A DNA stretch of 64,000 nucleotides, taken from positions 3,720,001-3,784,000 of the forward strand of contig NZ_CP020562.1 in assembly GCF_002082565.1 (NCBI RefSeq). Reading direction: 5' to 3'. Of this stretch, positions 7,712 to 16,999 are shown piece after piece. Position 1 is the first letter of the stretch. Each line of letters starts with the position of its first letter. Made by a program: the position numbers and the translations under genes. This DNA is from Halomonas sp. GT (GTDB lineage: Bacteria; Pseudomonadota; Gammaproteobacteria; Pseudomonadales; Halomonadaceae). A model generated the notes under the pieces. It had not been told where the DNA came from, did not search any database, and saw nothing but the letters and a program-made list of their open reading frames with translations.

Positions 7712-9493
7712 TCAATAATGCCCCTTTTCTCGCATCACCTTATCGGCACGCTCTTGAGCAATAGAGAGTGCTTTCTTGATAGAGCGCCGTCCATCCAGTA
7801 CTTCAAAAATCTCGTTTCCCGCAATGCTGATGACCTCCGTTACCCCAGGCACGGGCGGGCGTGGCCATGCCTGTAAAATATCCTTCTTTGCCATATCATC
7901 GACAATCTTAATCAGCGGCGATAATGCCGACACCTCAGGGTCCTGACTAACACTGAAGCGAGGCGTTACCAAGCTACCGTTCATGATGTAAAGCTTGGAC
8001 ATATTGGCTGATGTCAGGTGTCTTAGCGCTGTCCATACCGCCTCAACACGCTCTGGTGCTAAGTTCGCGGGAATAGCGAGGGCATAACCACCAATCGGAG
8101 TAATGGCGCGACCATGATTTCCAACCGGATGGGGCAGATAGCCAGTATTGCCATATGCAGGAGAGTGTCGATCTAATTCAAACAACGGGGCGAGTAACGT
8201 ATAACAGTAGGCCATACAGGCCTCGCCCGATGCGTACGACTGAGCACGTTCGTACCAGGACATACTGAGAATGTTCGGCGGTGAATATTTCAAAATATCC
8301 AGCATATATTCACAGGCCCTATAAGCGGCATCTGACTGAAACATTGGGCGCAATTGCTCGCCCGCGGCTTGCTGAAAGTCATAACCACCCTTGCCGTTGG
8401 GGAGGTTAAGCAGCGGCTGACCGAACTTTGCCATTAAAAAACTAAACGTATGACCAAGGGGCGTGCCTCTTGCCGCATTCCAGGCAATGCCATAACGCCC
8501 TTTAGCTGGATCATGTAACTGCCTAGCGACTTTAACCAGTGCTTCTGTGGTGGTGGGCGGCGTTAACTGCGCCGCCTCGAAAACATCCTGACGATAACAA
8601 AGTAATTCCGGTGTGGTTTGAACAGGAATACCGTACTGGCTACCCGTATACCCCGAGCTCTGAATCGCCATGGGGTGGAAATCAGAAAGATCGTAATTAT
8701 CGCGTTTAATTAGCGTATCGAGAGGCATGAGAATCCCTCTTGCCGCTAATTCACCAAACCAGGGCAGGTCACAGGCCACGACGTCATAGCGCGACTTCGC
8801 CAAACGGGCATTATCGAGGATCTCATCTAGCAGATTATCGATTGACCGTGCTTTGTTGCGAATTTCTAGGCCAAAGATTGACTCTAGCTGACGCTTAAGA
8901 TTGTGCATGGCCATAAACGTGGGGTCAGCGTGGGCTAACACGCGTAACCCACCCTTCAGTTCAAGCCGTGCAGACAGGACTGCTGGGGTTGATATCACCC
9001 GCTCTGAGGACGACGCCCCCAAGAAGATCTTACTGGCCGTTTCCGATGAAGGGTCGATTCCGAACAATGGGCCGAGGAGCCCTTTAATTCGCTCAGCGTA
9101 GCTTTCCCACTCCTGAATCATTTGAGAAGAAGGATGCAGCGAAACCGTTTTACCCGACTTGGTTCGTGGGCGTGAGATAAGAAGACCTCGCTGCATAATA
9201 CTGTCAATACCGCGCTTTGCCGTCCCATAAGTCAATCCAGACGCATCGGCCAGCGACGTTGGGGTGGTTAATCGACCTGCAAGATGGTTGCGCATGACGT
9301 GCAACAACATACGCATTTCGCGATAGCCGAGCGCCATGGAGAGCGTGCCTTCAGTTTCATCTTCAAATTTTTCAATGAAGTCGATAAAGCGAGCGAACTC
9401 TGTATTAGAAATTTTCGAGGAGGGCATTTGCGACAGCTTATCGTAAGGCCCCTCTGGATTAGCCTCATTTATCTCAGCAAGATCGTCTCTCAT
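7712..9493 (-). CDS. Winged-helix regulator fused to an extracellular solute-binding protein (family 1) domain
   Basis: 593 aa from the ATG at 9493. There is no signal peptide. Residues about 30-125 form a MarR-like winged helix (TPTSLADASGLTYGTAKRGI, 77-96, plus a basic wing around RPRTKSGKT). Residues about 183-500 resemble MalE-type family 1 solute-binding proteins (DLPWFGELAARGILMPLDTL; YGIPVQTTPELLCYR). This is the logic of SgrR (DNA-binding domain plus a binding-protein sensor), but with different domain families. The frame opens at 9634, but 9493 has a G-rich Shine-Dalgarno-like stretch and avoids overlapping the TauE gene. Inference: a cytoplasmic one-component sensor of a sugar-like or aromatic ligand, perhaps controlling the SDR gene or the nearby ABC operon. 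Confidence 0.8.
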   Translation of the reverse strand: MRDDLAEINEANPEGPYDKLSQMPSSKISNTEFARFIDFIEKFEDETEGTLSMALGYREMRMLLHVMRNHLAGRLTTPTSLADASGLTYGTAKRGIDSIMQRGLLISRPRTKSGKTVSLHPSSQMIQEWESYAERIKGLLGPLFGIDPSSETASKIFLGASSSERVISTPAVLSARLELKGGLRVLAHADPTFMAMHNLKRQLESIFGLEIRNKARSIDNLLDEILDNARLAKSRYDVVACDLPWFGELAARGILMPLDTLIKRDNYDLSDFHPMAIQSSGYTGSQYGIPVQTTPELLCYRQDVFEAAQLTPPTTTEALVKVARQLHDPAKGRYGIAWNAARGTPLGHTFSFLMAKFGQPLLNLPNGKGGYDFQQAAGEQLRPMFQSDAAYRACEYMLDILKYSPPNILSMSWYERAQSYASGEACMAYCYTLLAPLFELDRHSPAYGNTGYLPHPVGNHGRAITPIGGYALAIPANLAPERVEAVWTALRHLTSANMSKLYIMNGSLVTPRFSVSQDPEVSALSPLIKIVDDMAKKDILQAWPRPPVPGVTEVISIAGNEIFEVLDGRRSIKKALSIAQERADKVMREKGHY

Positions 9494-9582
9494 GACAACC
9501 CCCAGCCATGGTAAAGCCATAAGACTAACAAAGTAGTGATAAGTGCTTTTAACGATCAGCCGTTGTTTAAAGCATTCAAACG

Positions 9583-10320
9583 TCAGTTGATACCGTCCAT
9601 GATTAACCGGATGCCCAGTAAGATCAGTAGACAAAGAATGACACGGAAAAACACTTCACCATCAATGCGTTTCTGAATAACCAAGCCCAGCCTGACACCC
9701 AACCACGCAACGGGCATCAGTAGTAACGCTATCGTCAGGTTATCGATATTCACCAAGCCCAGCAGGGTATAGGGCACCAGCTTTACCAAGTTGGTAATCG
9801 CCAGAAACACCACTGCCGTGCCTAGAAACTGCTGTTTCGTCAGTTGACATTGCAACAAGTAAAAATTCAGCGGCGGGCCACCTGCATGGGCAATAAAGCT
9901 GGTAAACCCTGCTATCCCACCACACAGTCGTCCAACCCAGCTAGGCATCAACTTGCCACGTAGCGGCTTGAATAGCCCCCATAGACCAAACAGCACTGAG
10001 AAAATCCCCAGCAGCAGTTTCAGGAGCGCTTCATCAAACCAGCCATAGGTTAAATAACCTACTCCAACACCTAATATCGCAGGTGGAAACATCAGCCACA
10101 ATAAACGATCAACCCGCTGTCGCCACCACGCTTTTAGGCTAAAGATATCCATCACTATTAGCAGCGGTAGCATCACTGCCACTGCAAATGTTGGGCTCGC
10201 TTTTAGCGAGATTAACGGCACGGCAACCACCCCCACACCACCGGCAAAGCCTGACTTGGAAATACCGGTCAGCAGCACGGCGACCACCATCAAAATAACA
10301 AAAACCCAATCAACACCCAT
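9583..10320 (-). CDS. TauE/SafE-family membrane exporter
   Basis: 245 aa, very hydrophobic, about eight membrane segments, with the family-typical GISKSGFAGGVGVVAVPL near the N terminus. TauE/SafE proteins move sulfite, sulfoacetate or other small organic anions across the inner membrane. The ATG at 10320 is preferred: GAGG sits 6 bases upstream, overlapping an earlier ATG at 10332. It is separated from the upstream catabolic operon by a terminator (10367-10399), so it is probably transcribed on its own or with the downstream regulator gene 90 bp away. Substrate unknown. Confidence 0.8.
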   Translation of the reverse strand: MGVDWVFVILMVVAVLLTGISKSGFAGGVGVVAVPLISLKASPTFAVAVMLPLLIVMDIFSLKAWWRQRVDRLLWLMFPPAILGVGVGYLTYGWFDEALLKLLLGIFSVLFGLWGLFKPLRGKLMPSWVGRLCGGIAGFTSFIAHAGGPPLNFYLLQCQLTKQQFLGTAVVFLAITNLVKLVPYTLLGLVNIDNLTIALLLMPVAWLGVRLGLVIQKRIDGEVFFRVILCLLILLGIRLIMDGIN

Positions 10321-10366
10321 GACACACCTCATCAGTCTTCGAGCAGCAAACGGCTATTCGCAGATG

Positions 10367-10399
10367 AAAAAAGGGGCCATGACATGCACGGCCCCTTTT
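10367..10399 (-). terminator. Intrinsic terminator of the ABC/hydroxyquinol operon
   Basis: Arms AAAAGGGGCC (10369-10378) and GGCCCCTTTT (10390-10399) form a 10-bp stem. Read on the minus strand the stem is followed by a run of six T. It can also act on the plus strand. It closes the nine-gene operon starting at 20092. Confidence 0.85.
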
Positions 10400-10473
10400 G
10401 CTCGGGTAATTTACCCCTACAAACTGCCCAGATGCTTTATCTGTCGGGTTTAAAGTACCTGTTATCGCACTTG

Positions 10474-11064
10474 TTATAGCACCTGGCATACTTCATCGAA
10501 GGAGAAGCGATCACCACGGGGGAACAATGCGCTGGCATCGCCATAGCCTAAGTTACACAGGAAGTTGCTCTTCACTTTGCCGTCCGGGAAGAACTCTTCA
10601 TCCACGGCTGCATTGTTGAAGCCGGACATGGGGCCTGCATCCAAGCCGAGTGCGCGCGCCGCTAAGATAAGATAGCCACCCTGAATGGAACTATTGCGGA
10701 AGGCTGTGGAGTGAATAAAGTCCGGCTTACCTTCGAACAACGACTTGGCATCTTTATTATGGGCAAACATGCGCGGCAAGTGCTCATAAAACTCGGTATC
10801 AAAGCCAACCACAGCCACCACTGGGGCTTTCATGGTCTTCTCCTGGTTGCCTGGTAACAGCGCAGGCTTCAAGCGCTCTTTTGCAGCATCGGTGGTTAGA
10901 AAAATAATCCGCGACGGCTGGCAGTTCATGGATGTGGGGCCGAAATGCATTAGGTTATACAGTTCGCGTAGGGTTTCTTTACTTACCTCACGGTCCTGCC
11001 AAACGTTGTGAGTACGTGCTTCAGTAAACAGTGTTGCGATAGCTTTTTGATCAATCGTTGTCAT
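10474..11064 (-). CDS. Nitroreductase-family oxidoreductase, RutE/HadB-like (malonic semialdehyde reductase type)
   Basis: 196 aa, the usual RutE length. FMN-binding nitroreductase fold with FGPTSMNCQPSRI near residue 41 (flavin contact), the central IHSTAFRNSSIQGGYLILAA and the GLDAGPMSGF segment typical of the RutE/HadB subgroup. RutE reduces malonic semialdehyde to 3-hydroxypropionate in pyrimidine breakdown, but no other rut gene is present. Here it is the last gene of the operon, 59 bp after the dioxygenase, so it may act on a quinone, nitroaromatic or semialdehyde intermediate. Function beyond family is inferred. Confidence 0.75.
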   Translation of the reverse strand: MTTIDQKAIATLFTEARTHNVWQDREVSKETLRELYNLMHFGPTSMNCQPSRIIFLTTDAAKERLKPALLPGNQEKTMKAPVVAVVGFDTEFYEHLPRMFAHNKDAKSLFEGKPDFIHSTAFRNSSIQGGYLILAARALGLDAGPMSGFNNAAVDEEFFPDGKVKSNFLCNLGYGDASALFPRGDRFSFDEVCQVL

Positions 11065-11123
11065 GTCATTTCCTCTTTCGGTTTAACCAGCTCAGTTCGA
11101 GCCGGGCGTTCAGGGTAAGACGC

Positions 11124-11987
11124 TCAGGCCGTCTTTAAGCCGAAGTCGTAATGAAAGTAGCGGTAAGGTGTTTTCATCTGCCGGCCATCGGGTGCCTGCC
11201 CCGCTGGCTGCTGAGAAAACTCCTTGACCAGTGAGTCTTTCACGCCAAATACCGCATCAGAATCGAGGTAGGGATCATTCTCAGCGAAGATTTGCGTGAC
11301 CAAGGTTTCGTACCCCGGCGCCATCAACATGAAATGCACATGGGCAGGCCGATAAGGATGGCGCCCAGTAATTTCGAGCATTTTGCCGACCGGCCCATCC
11401 GTCGGAATCGGATAAGGCGAGGGCGTCACCGTCCAGAAGGCGTAATGGCCCTGACTGTCCGTGTGAAAGCGAGCGCGCAGCGAGGCATTTTCAAGCTCAG
11501 GCTTTTGGACGTCGTAAAACCCTTCGCTGTCGGACTGCCAAACATCAATAGTGACATTTGCCAAAGGCTTGCCCTGGGCATCGTGCACGTTTCCCTCGAT
11601 GAATAACGGCTCACCTTCCACGCCCCAGTTAATGGCGTCGCCTTGGTTTGCTTGGGGAGGGTTTTCAACATAAAAAGGGCCCAACACCGTGCTTTCGGTA
11701 ATCTTGGGATCACTGCTTGCGTGGTTAATCGCATCCACTAGCATGGTCACGCCAAGGGTGTCAGATAGCAGGATGAACTCCTGACGTTCGTCGTCACACA
11801 TTTGCCCCGCTCGGGTGAGAAACTCAATCGCCTGGGTCCACTCTTTCTCGGTGGGCTTCACCTCGCGCAAATAGGCATGCAAGTGTTTTACTAAGCCATT
11901 AAGCAGCGTTTTAAGCCGTTCATCATCACAGCTGGAAAATTCATCAATCACTGCCGCGGTAATGTTGTCGGTGGTTAAGTTACGCAT
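11124..11987 (-). CDS. Intradiol ring-cleavage dioxygenase, probably hydroxyquinol 1,2-dioxygenase
   Basis: 287 aa from the ATG at 11987, which has GGGAGGG about 8 bases upstream and overlaps the preceding gene by 8 bases. N-terminal dimerisation domain (about 1-100), then the catalytic domain with non-heme Fe(III) ligands Tyr158 (EGFYDV), Tyr192 (SPYPIPTDGP), His216 and His218 (RPAHVHF). The PYPIPTDGPVGKML stretch and STVLGPFYVE resemble hydroxyquinol dioxygenases more than catechol dioxygenases. The neighbour maleylacetate reductase supports this: hydroxyquinol to maleylacetate to 3-oxoadipate. A catechol 1,2-dioxygenase remains possible. Confidence 0.85.
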   Translation of the reverse strand: MRNLTTDNITAAVIDEFSSCDDERLKTLLNGLVKHLHAYLREVKPTEKEWTQAIEFLTRAGQMCDDERQEFILLSDTLGVTMLVDAINHASSDPKITESTVLGPFYVENPPQANQGDAINWGVEGEPLFIEGNVHDAQGKPLANVTIDVWQSDSEGFYDVQKPELENASLRARFHTDSQGHYAFWTVTPSPYPIPTDGPVGKMLEITGRHPYRPAHVHFMLMAPGYETLVTQIFAENDPYLDSDAVFGVKDSLVKEFSQQPAGQAPDGRQMKTPYRYFHYDFGLKTA

Positions 11988-12927
11988 GTGTTTGCCCTCC
12001 CTGCTGTGCAGGCATTGGCTCACCTAGTCCTGAAAGGCGCTCGGTATGATGTACGGTGGCGATGTAGTCATCATCGCCGTGCCCTGTTGCGATAAGCGCT
12101 GTATAGGCTTCACGCATTTGTGCGGCCAGTGGTGTTGATACCCCTGTGCCATGGGCACAATCGAGAATGAGATCAAGATCTTTGGCCATCTGGGCGGCTG
12201 AGAACGTCGACGTAAAATCGCGCTGGGAAAGCGGCGGCACCTTGTACTTCACCATCGGAGACCCCACCGCACTGTCGGAAATCAGTTCCAGCATAGCGTC
12301 CCATTCAATGTTGCCTTTACGCGCTAGCGTCAGTGCTTCACTCATCATTCCGGCACTCACGGCGATCATCAGGTTGATCGCCAATTTGGCCACTCGGGCC
12401 TGCTCTTCATCGCCCAGCCAATATTGTGCTTTAGTAAAAGCGTCAAATACGGGCTTCGCCGTTGCCAGTGCTTCGCGCGGGCCAGACACCATCGCCGACA
12501 GCGTGCCAGCCTCTGCTGCCACTGGATTGCCTGATACGGGGCTGCGCAGATATTCAAGACCCTGAGCCTTTGCCGCTTCAGCGACACGTGCTGAGGCTTC
12601 AACACTCACCGTACTCGTCTCAATCAAGATACTGCCAGGCATCATGTGGCGCACCAGCCCTCCGGATTCAAGACACAGATTGATCAAGGCGCGGTCATCA
12701 GGAATGGAGACAAACACCAAGCCGCAGTCAGCCACCGCACTGGCAAGCTGTTGATGGGGCGTGATGCCTATTTTTTCAGCGAGAACAAGGCGTTCAGCCG
12801 AAAGGTCAAACCCTTGAACGGCAGTGCCTGATTGAATAATCCTGGCGGCCATAGGTAAACCCAACTTACCCAAACCAACCCAAGCCACTTTTGAGGGCGA
12901 AGGGTGCGTGGTAGGAACGGTTGTCAT
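11980..12927 (-). CDS. NAD(P)-dependent beta-hydroxyacid dehydrogenase (3-hydroxyisobutyrate dehydrogenase family)
   Basis: 315 aa. N-terminal Rossmann motif VGLGKLGLPMA (residues 17-27) and an all-helical C-terminal domain with the family catalytic Lys in AKLAINLMIAVSAGMMSEAL (about residue 180). Substrate-loop SPVSGNPVAAEAGTLSAMV is typical (normally SGG; here SGN). Start and stop overlap its neighbours by 4 and 8 bases. Likely oxidises or reduces a beta-hydroxyacid intermediate of the operon's substrate; identity unknown. Glyoxylate/succinic semialdehyde reductases and tartronate semialdehyde reductase share this fold. Confidence 0.8.
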   Translation of the reverse strand: MTTVPTTHPSPSKVAWVGLGKLGLPMAARIIQSGTAVQGFDLSAERLVLAEKIGITPHQQLASAVADCGLVFVSIPDDRALINLCLESGGLVRHMMPGSILIETSTVSVEASARVAEAAKAQGLEYLRSPVSGNPVAAEAGTLSAMVSGPREALATAKPVFDAFTKAQYWLGDEEQARVAKLAINLMIAVSAGMMSEALTLARKGNIEWDAMLELISDSAVGSPMVKYKVPPLSQRDFTSTFSAAQMAKDLDLILDCAHGTGVSTPLAAQMREAYTALIATGHGDDDYIATVHHTERLSGLGEPMPAQQGGQTHA

Positions 12928-14309
12928 GAGGTTGCCTCCTGTGTCGATTGCACTTCACGCGCCAGCAATTCGGCGTGAATTCGGTGGCCAGACTTGGCAA
13001 GCTCAACAATTCCCTGTTCGGTCTCTATCAATAGACGGCCGCCACGTTTTTTGAACTGCCCTGCCACCATGACGCTGTCGACGTTGGCAAGGCTTGTTTG
13101 CATAACGACCGTAGAAACGGGATCGTTAACTGGCTGCATATTGAGCTGGTTGCTATCCAACAGCACCAAGTCAGCCTGTTTGCCTGGAGTCAGGCTGCCA
13201 ATGCGGTCGTCAAGCCCGAGGGCTTTTGCCCCATCCAGTGTGATCCAGCCCAGCGCTTCACGGGTGGTAATGGTCGAGGTGTCGGGTATCTTGCCCTGCT
13301 CACGGCGAGAGGCATCGTTATCCAGGGCGCGCTGCATCCCTAGAGCAGCTCGGGCTACGCTGAACATGTCGCCGGAAAGCACGGACTCAAGATCCACTCC
13401 CAAGGACACCACGCCGCCGTGCTGGCGAACCAGTCCGGTCACTGGAAAGCCATGGCCTTGTGTCATTTCATTTTCCGGTGCCACCGAAAATGTGACGCCA
13501 CTGGCGCAGAACCGAGACATCTGGCCCTCATCCAGGCTCTGGCCATGAACAATGTTGATGTCTTGACCCAGCAGACCGCGTGCTTCTACTTCGTCCCAGG
13601 CACCGGGCGCCACAGCCTCGCCGCCGCCCTGATGCATCGAGGCAACCAGACCAAACTCCTTGGCCAGGGCAAAATCCTGCAACGTGACATCCAGGGTGGA
13701 GTAATGTGGCCCCAGAATGGCCATCCCCAAGGTGACCAGTCCGTCAGGGTCAGACAACTCACCGCCAAGCAGCCGCTCGATTTCATGGCGCGGGTGGGGA
13801 ATTTCACTAAAGTGCGGTTGGCCAGGTTTGGGGTCGGGCTTGGGAGAGCCGTGCATAAACAGCGCCCGAATGCCTGACTCCTTTAGTCCCCAAACAGCAG
13901 CGTCTGTATGCTCGGGGGTGGGGTTGTTATGGCACCAGTCACCCAGCGTGGTGGTGCCGCAGTTAAGCTGATTAATCGCGCCCATGCGGGTAGCGATGTA
14001 AATATCATTCGGCGTGAAGAGTGCGGCCAACCCACGATGCACATGGCGGAAATACTCAAGCAGCGTCCAGTTAGCGGCAACGCCGCGTAGGCCGGTCTGC
14101 CAGGTATGCATATGGGCATTCACCAGCCCAGGAATAAGGATGCCGCCGCCACAGTCAATGATCTCGGCATTTTGTGCCTTGGAGTCTTCGGTCAGGTCAT
14201 GGCCCACCGCGGCAATCCGATCATCCTCAACCAGTACTTGGCCGCTGCTTAGCTCACCTAGCTGCGGATCCATTGTGATAATAGTGGCGTTAATAAACAG
14301 GGTGTTCAT
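12924..14309 (-). CDS. Metal-dependent amidohydrolase (AtzA/TrzN/SsnA-like deaminase group)
   Basis: 461 aa composite beta-sandwich/TIM-barrel amidohydrolase. Metal ligands are visible: His66 and His68 (NAHMHTWQ), the barrel His in SMHQGGGEAV, a later His in INIVHGQSL and Asp in VSLGVDLES (in place of the usual SLGTDS). This group hydrolyses exocyclic C-N or C-Cl bonds on heterocycles or deaminates purines and S-adenosylhomocysteine. It overlaps both neighbours by 4 bases and so is firmly in the importer/hydroxyquinol operon. Inference: it removes an amino or amide group from the imported compound before ring opening. The substrate is not identifiable here. Confidence 0.82.
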   Translation of the reverse strand: MNTLFINATIITMDPQLGELSSGQVLVEDDRIAAVGHDLTEDSKAQNAEIIDCGGGILIPGLVNAHMHTWQTGLRGVAANWTLLEYFRHVHRGLAALFTPNDIYIATRMGAINQLNCGTTTLGDWCHNNPTPEHTDAAVWGLKESGIRALFMHGSPKPDPKPGQPHFSEIPHPRHEIERLLGGELSDPDGLVTLGMAILGPHYSTLDVTLQDFALAKEFGLVASMHQGGGEAVAPGAWDEVEARGLLGQDINIVHGQSLDEGQMSRFCASGVTFSVAPENEMTQGHGFPVTGLVRQHGGVVSLGVDLESVLSGDMFSVARAALGMQRALDNDASRREQGKIPDTSTITTREALGWITLDGAKALGLDDRIGSLTPGKQADLVLLDSNQLNMQPVNDPVSTVVMQTSLANVDSVMVAGQFKKRGGRLLIETEQGIVELAKSGHRIHAELLAREVQSTQEATS

Positions 14310-15385
14310 TGCTCACCCCCACTATCCGCTTGCGGCCGATGACCCGACTGGGCATCACTTAACAAGCGATGGATCCCTTTGGCCTCGACGTTCCGAGGAT
14401 TCCAATAAGGGTTGCGGGTAGCTATATCCGTGGCCCGCTCAACATCTTCCACGCTAAATCCTAGTTCGGAAAGCGCGCTCGGCGCGCCGACGGCTCGTCC
14501 CAGGTCGTAAAGACCAGCAGCCGCATCGTCACACCCTAGCGCACGACTAATGCGGGCTATCGCATCTGGCACCGCTGGCGCGTTATAAGCCAGCGCATGA
14601 GGTAGCACAATGGTGTGCGTCTCTGCATGAGGAAGGTTAAAGGAGCCACCTAAGGTATGACAAAGCTTGTGGTGCAACGACATGCCCACCGACCCAAGAC
14701 AAGTACCGCACAGCCAAGCGCCATACAGCGCATCAGAGCGGGCGTCAGTATTGGTAGGGTCGCTGGCAATCACAGGCAGGCTTCTCGCCAACGCCGCAAT
14801 GCCTTCCTCTGCCATTAGCGCAATCACCGGATTACAGTCACGGGCATAAAGCGCTTCTACCGCATGGGCAATTGCGTTTATACCACTCGTCCCCGACATC
14901 ACCGCGGGCAGCGTTAAGGTAAGGTCAACGTCATAAATCACCGTTTCCGGCAATACATCCAGGGTGCGCTGAGTGGTCTTGATACCATCTCGGGTTTCAC
15001 CCAGGATCGGCGTCATCTCGGAACCAGCATACGTGGTGGGAATAGCGATCTGTGGCAAGCCAGTGCGCAATGCAATGGCTTTACCTAACCCAATGGTCGA
15101 GCCTCCGCCAATGGCAACCGTGCAATCCACGTTAAGCTCTTCCACCACCTGCAAGGCACGCTCGGTCACCTCGGCAGGCGTATGCATAACGGCGTCAGCA
15201 TAAAGGCCAACCCCCTTCTCACCTAGTTGCTTTAGTACACGGTTTGCCTGCTCGTGCTGCTGGGGCGTTGCTAGCACCAAAGCGCGCGAGCAACCGAGAT
15301 GCTCAAGCTCTTCACTTAGTTGCGAGAGAGTGCCCCGTCCGAACACTACGCGGGATGGCAGGCCATCATAAACAAAAGGTTGCAT
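14306..15385 (-). CDS. Maleylacetate reductase (iron-containing alcohol dehydrogenase family)
   Basis: 359 aa, the usual length of MacA/TfdF-type enzymes, reducing maleylacetate to 3-oxoadipate with NAD(P)H. Visible features are GGGSTIGLGKA (nucleotide-binding loop), IPTTYAGSEMT and the metal-region HHKLCHTLGG and HAETHTIVLPHAL. The ATG at 15385 is chosen over 15439 because AAGGA lies 7 bases upstream and family proteins start MxxFVYxGLPxRVVFG. 72 bp after the ATPase gene, overlapping the amidohydrolase by 4 bases. With the dioxygenase it defines a hydroxyquinol-type lower pathway. Confidence 0.88.
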   Translation of the reverse strand: MQPFVYDGLPSRVVFGRGTLSQLSEELEHLGCSRALVLATPQQHEQANRVLKQLGEKGVGLYADAVMHTPAEVTERALQVVEELNVDCTVAIGGGSTIGLGKAIALRTGLPQIAIPTTYAGSEMTPILGETRDGIKTTQRTLDVLPETVIYDVDLTLTLPAVMSGTSGINAIAHAVEALYARDCNPVIALMAEEGIAALARSLPVIASDPTNTDARSDALYGAWLCGTCLGSVGMSLHHKLCHTLGGSFNLPHAETHTIVLPHALAYNAPAVPDAIARISRALGCDDAAAGLYDLGRAVGAPSALSELGFSVEDVERATDIATRNPYWNPRNVEAKGIHRLLSDAQSGHRPQADSGGEQ

Positions 15386-15457
15386 GGAACATTCCTTATA
15401 CGTTTGAAGTGGTCTGTATGCGCTCTTTGCAGAGCGCACCAGTCGCTATGTGGCGAG

Positions 15458-16999
15458 CTAGCTCGCCTGCGCCTGCTTACCCATGCCGGTAATCGCTTGC
15501 ACTAGCTCGTCTTCGCTGACGTTGTCACCATCAAACTCAGCGGTAACACGGCCGTCATACATGGCAATAATCCGATTACTCAGGCCAAGCACTTCTGGCA
15601 TCTCGGAAGAAATCACCAATACGGCATAGCCAGATTTGGCTAAGTCTTTAACCAAGGTGTGAATTTCAGATTTAGAGCCGACATCAATGCCCCGGGTAGG
15701 CTCATCCAAGATGAGTAATTTAGGATGCGTGTGCAGCCACTTGCCGATGACGATCTTCTGCTGGTTCCCGCCGCTTAAATTGCCTACCTTCTGGCGCCAG
15801 CTGGGCGTTTTGATTTTCATTGCTTGGTGATATTTGTCGTAAACTTCGCGCTCTTTAGAACTGGTCATAAAACCCAGTGACGACACGCTAGAAAGACTTG
15901 CCAGCGTCATGTTGTCTCGACAGTTCATCCCCAATATCAGCCCTTGGTCCTTGCGATCTTCTGGCACTAAAGCAACACCATTGACGACTGCATCGTGGGA
16001 GTTACGAAAACTCACCACCTCGCCATCCAGCACGACCTCGCCAGCAGAAGGCGTTCGCAAACCGAAGATCGTCTCTGCCACTTCAGAGCGTCCCGCGCCG
16101 ACCAGGCCATACATGCCGACAATCTCACCCTTGCGAACGTTAAAGCTGACATCTTCAAACACTCGCTTCACTGAGAGATTGCGTACTTCCAGTAGGTTGT
16201 CGCCGAAGTCACTGGGTTTACTGGCATGATCGAGCTCCAAACTGCGGCCGATCATCATGCGGGTAATCTCGTCTTCGTTGGTATCCGCTGTATTGACGGT
16301 GCCGGTGTACTCACCGTCTCGCAGCACGGAAATACGATGAGAGAGGTGGAAAATCTCGTCCATGCGGTGGGAGATATAAACAATCCCTACACCTTGCTCA
16401 CACAATGAATTGATCACGTCGTAAAGCACTGGTTTTTCATGGTCGGTGAGCGACGCCGTCGGCTCATCAAACACCACGACGCGTGGGGTAAACGCCAGCG
16501 CTCGACCAATCTCCACCATCTGTTTCTTAGCAATCGATAGCGACCCAACCAAGTCATCGTGCTGAAAACCGCACTTGAGCGTTTCAAGAATTTTATTGGT
16601 ATCCTCGCGCAGCTTACGCCAGTCAACACGGTTGAACGGCTTTCTTGGCAGGCTGCCTAGAAAGATGTTTTCGGCCACCGTCATTTCAGATACCAACGAC
16701 TGCTCCTGATGGATCAGAACGACCCCTGCACGCTTGGCATGCTTAGGGTTTTCAAAGGCCATCTCCTCACCACCGAGAATGATCTTGCCCTCATTCGCCT
16801 GGTGCTTACCGGCCAATACTTTCATCAAGGTCGATTTTCCAGCGCCGTTCTCACCCAGCAAGGCATGCACCTCGCCGGGGCGAACGTCGAAATCCACGTT
16901 GTTGAGTGCCACCACTCCGGGGAAGCGCTTGGTAATACCTTTAAGCTCAAGTATCGGCGCAGCATCAATCGGCCGACGAGACTGGATAGGAGAATTCAT
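15458..16999 (-). CDS. Sugar-type (CUT2, RbsA-like) ABC importer ATPase
   Basis: 513 aa with two fused ATPase halves, as in RbsA/XylG. First half: Walker A GENGAGKSTL (50-59), signature-like LSIAKKQMVEIGRAL and Walker B VVVFDEPTAS. Second half: degenerate Walker A GLVGAGRSE, signature LSGGNQQKIVIGKWL and Walker B LLILDEPTRG. The ATG at 16999 follows a perfect AAGGAGGTG and overlaps the first permease stop (ATGA). It energises import with the two permeases and the binding protein upstream. The substrate cannot be told from the ATPase. Confidence 0.92.
   Translation of the reverse strand: MNSPIQSRRPIDAAPILELKGITKRFPGVVALNNVDFDVRPGEVHALLGENGAGKSTLMKVLAGKHQANEGKIILGGEEMAFENPKHAKRAGVVLIHQEQSLVSEMTVAENIFLGSLPRKPFNRVDWRKLREDTNKILETLKCGFQHDDLVGSLSIAKKQMVEIGRALAFTPRVVVFDEPTASLTDHEKPVLYDVINSLCEQGVGIVYISHRMDEIFHLSHRISVLRDGEYTGTVNTADTNEDEITRMMIGRSLELDHASKPSDFGDNLLEVRNLSVKRVFEDVSFNVRKGEIVGMYGLVGAGRSEVAETIFGLRTPSAGEVVLDGEVVSFRNSHDAVVNGVALVPEDRKDQGLILGMNCRDNMTLASLSSVSSLGFMTSSKEREVYDKYHQAMKIKTPSWRQKVGNLSGGNQQKIVIGKWLHTHPKLLILDEPTRGIDVGSKSEIHTLVKDLAKSGYAVLVISSEMPEVLGLSNRIIAMYDGRVTAEFDGDNVSEDELVQAITGMGKQAQAS

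Noticed and set aside
10474..11064. Assignment of the nitroreductase as part of a rut pyrimidine pathway
   Set aside because: No rutA, rutB, rutC, rutD, rutF or rutG gene in the window; the context is ring cleavage.
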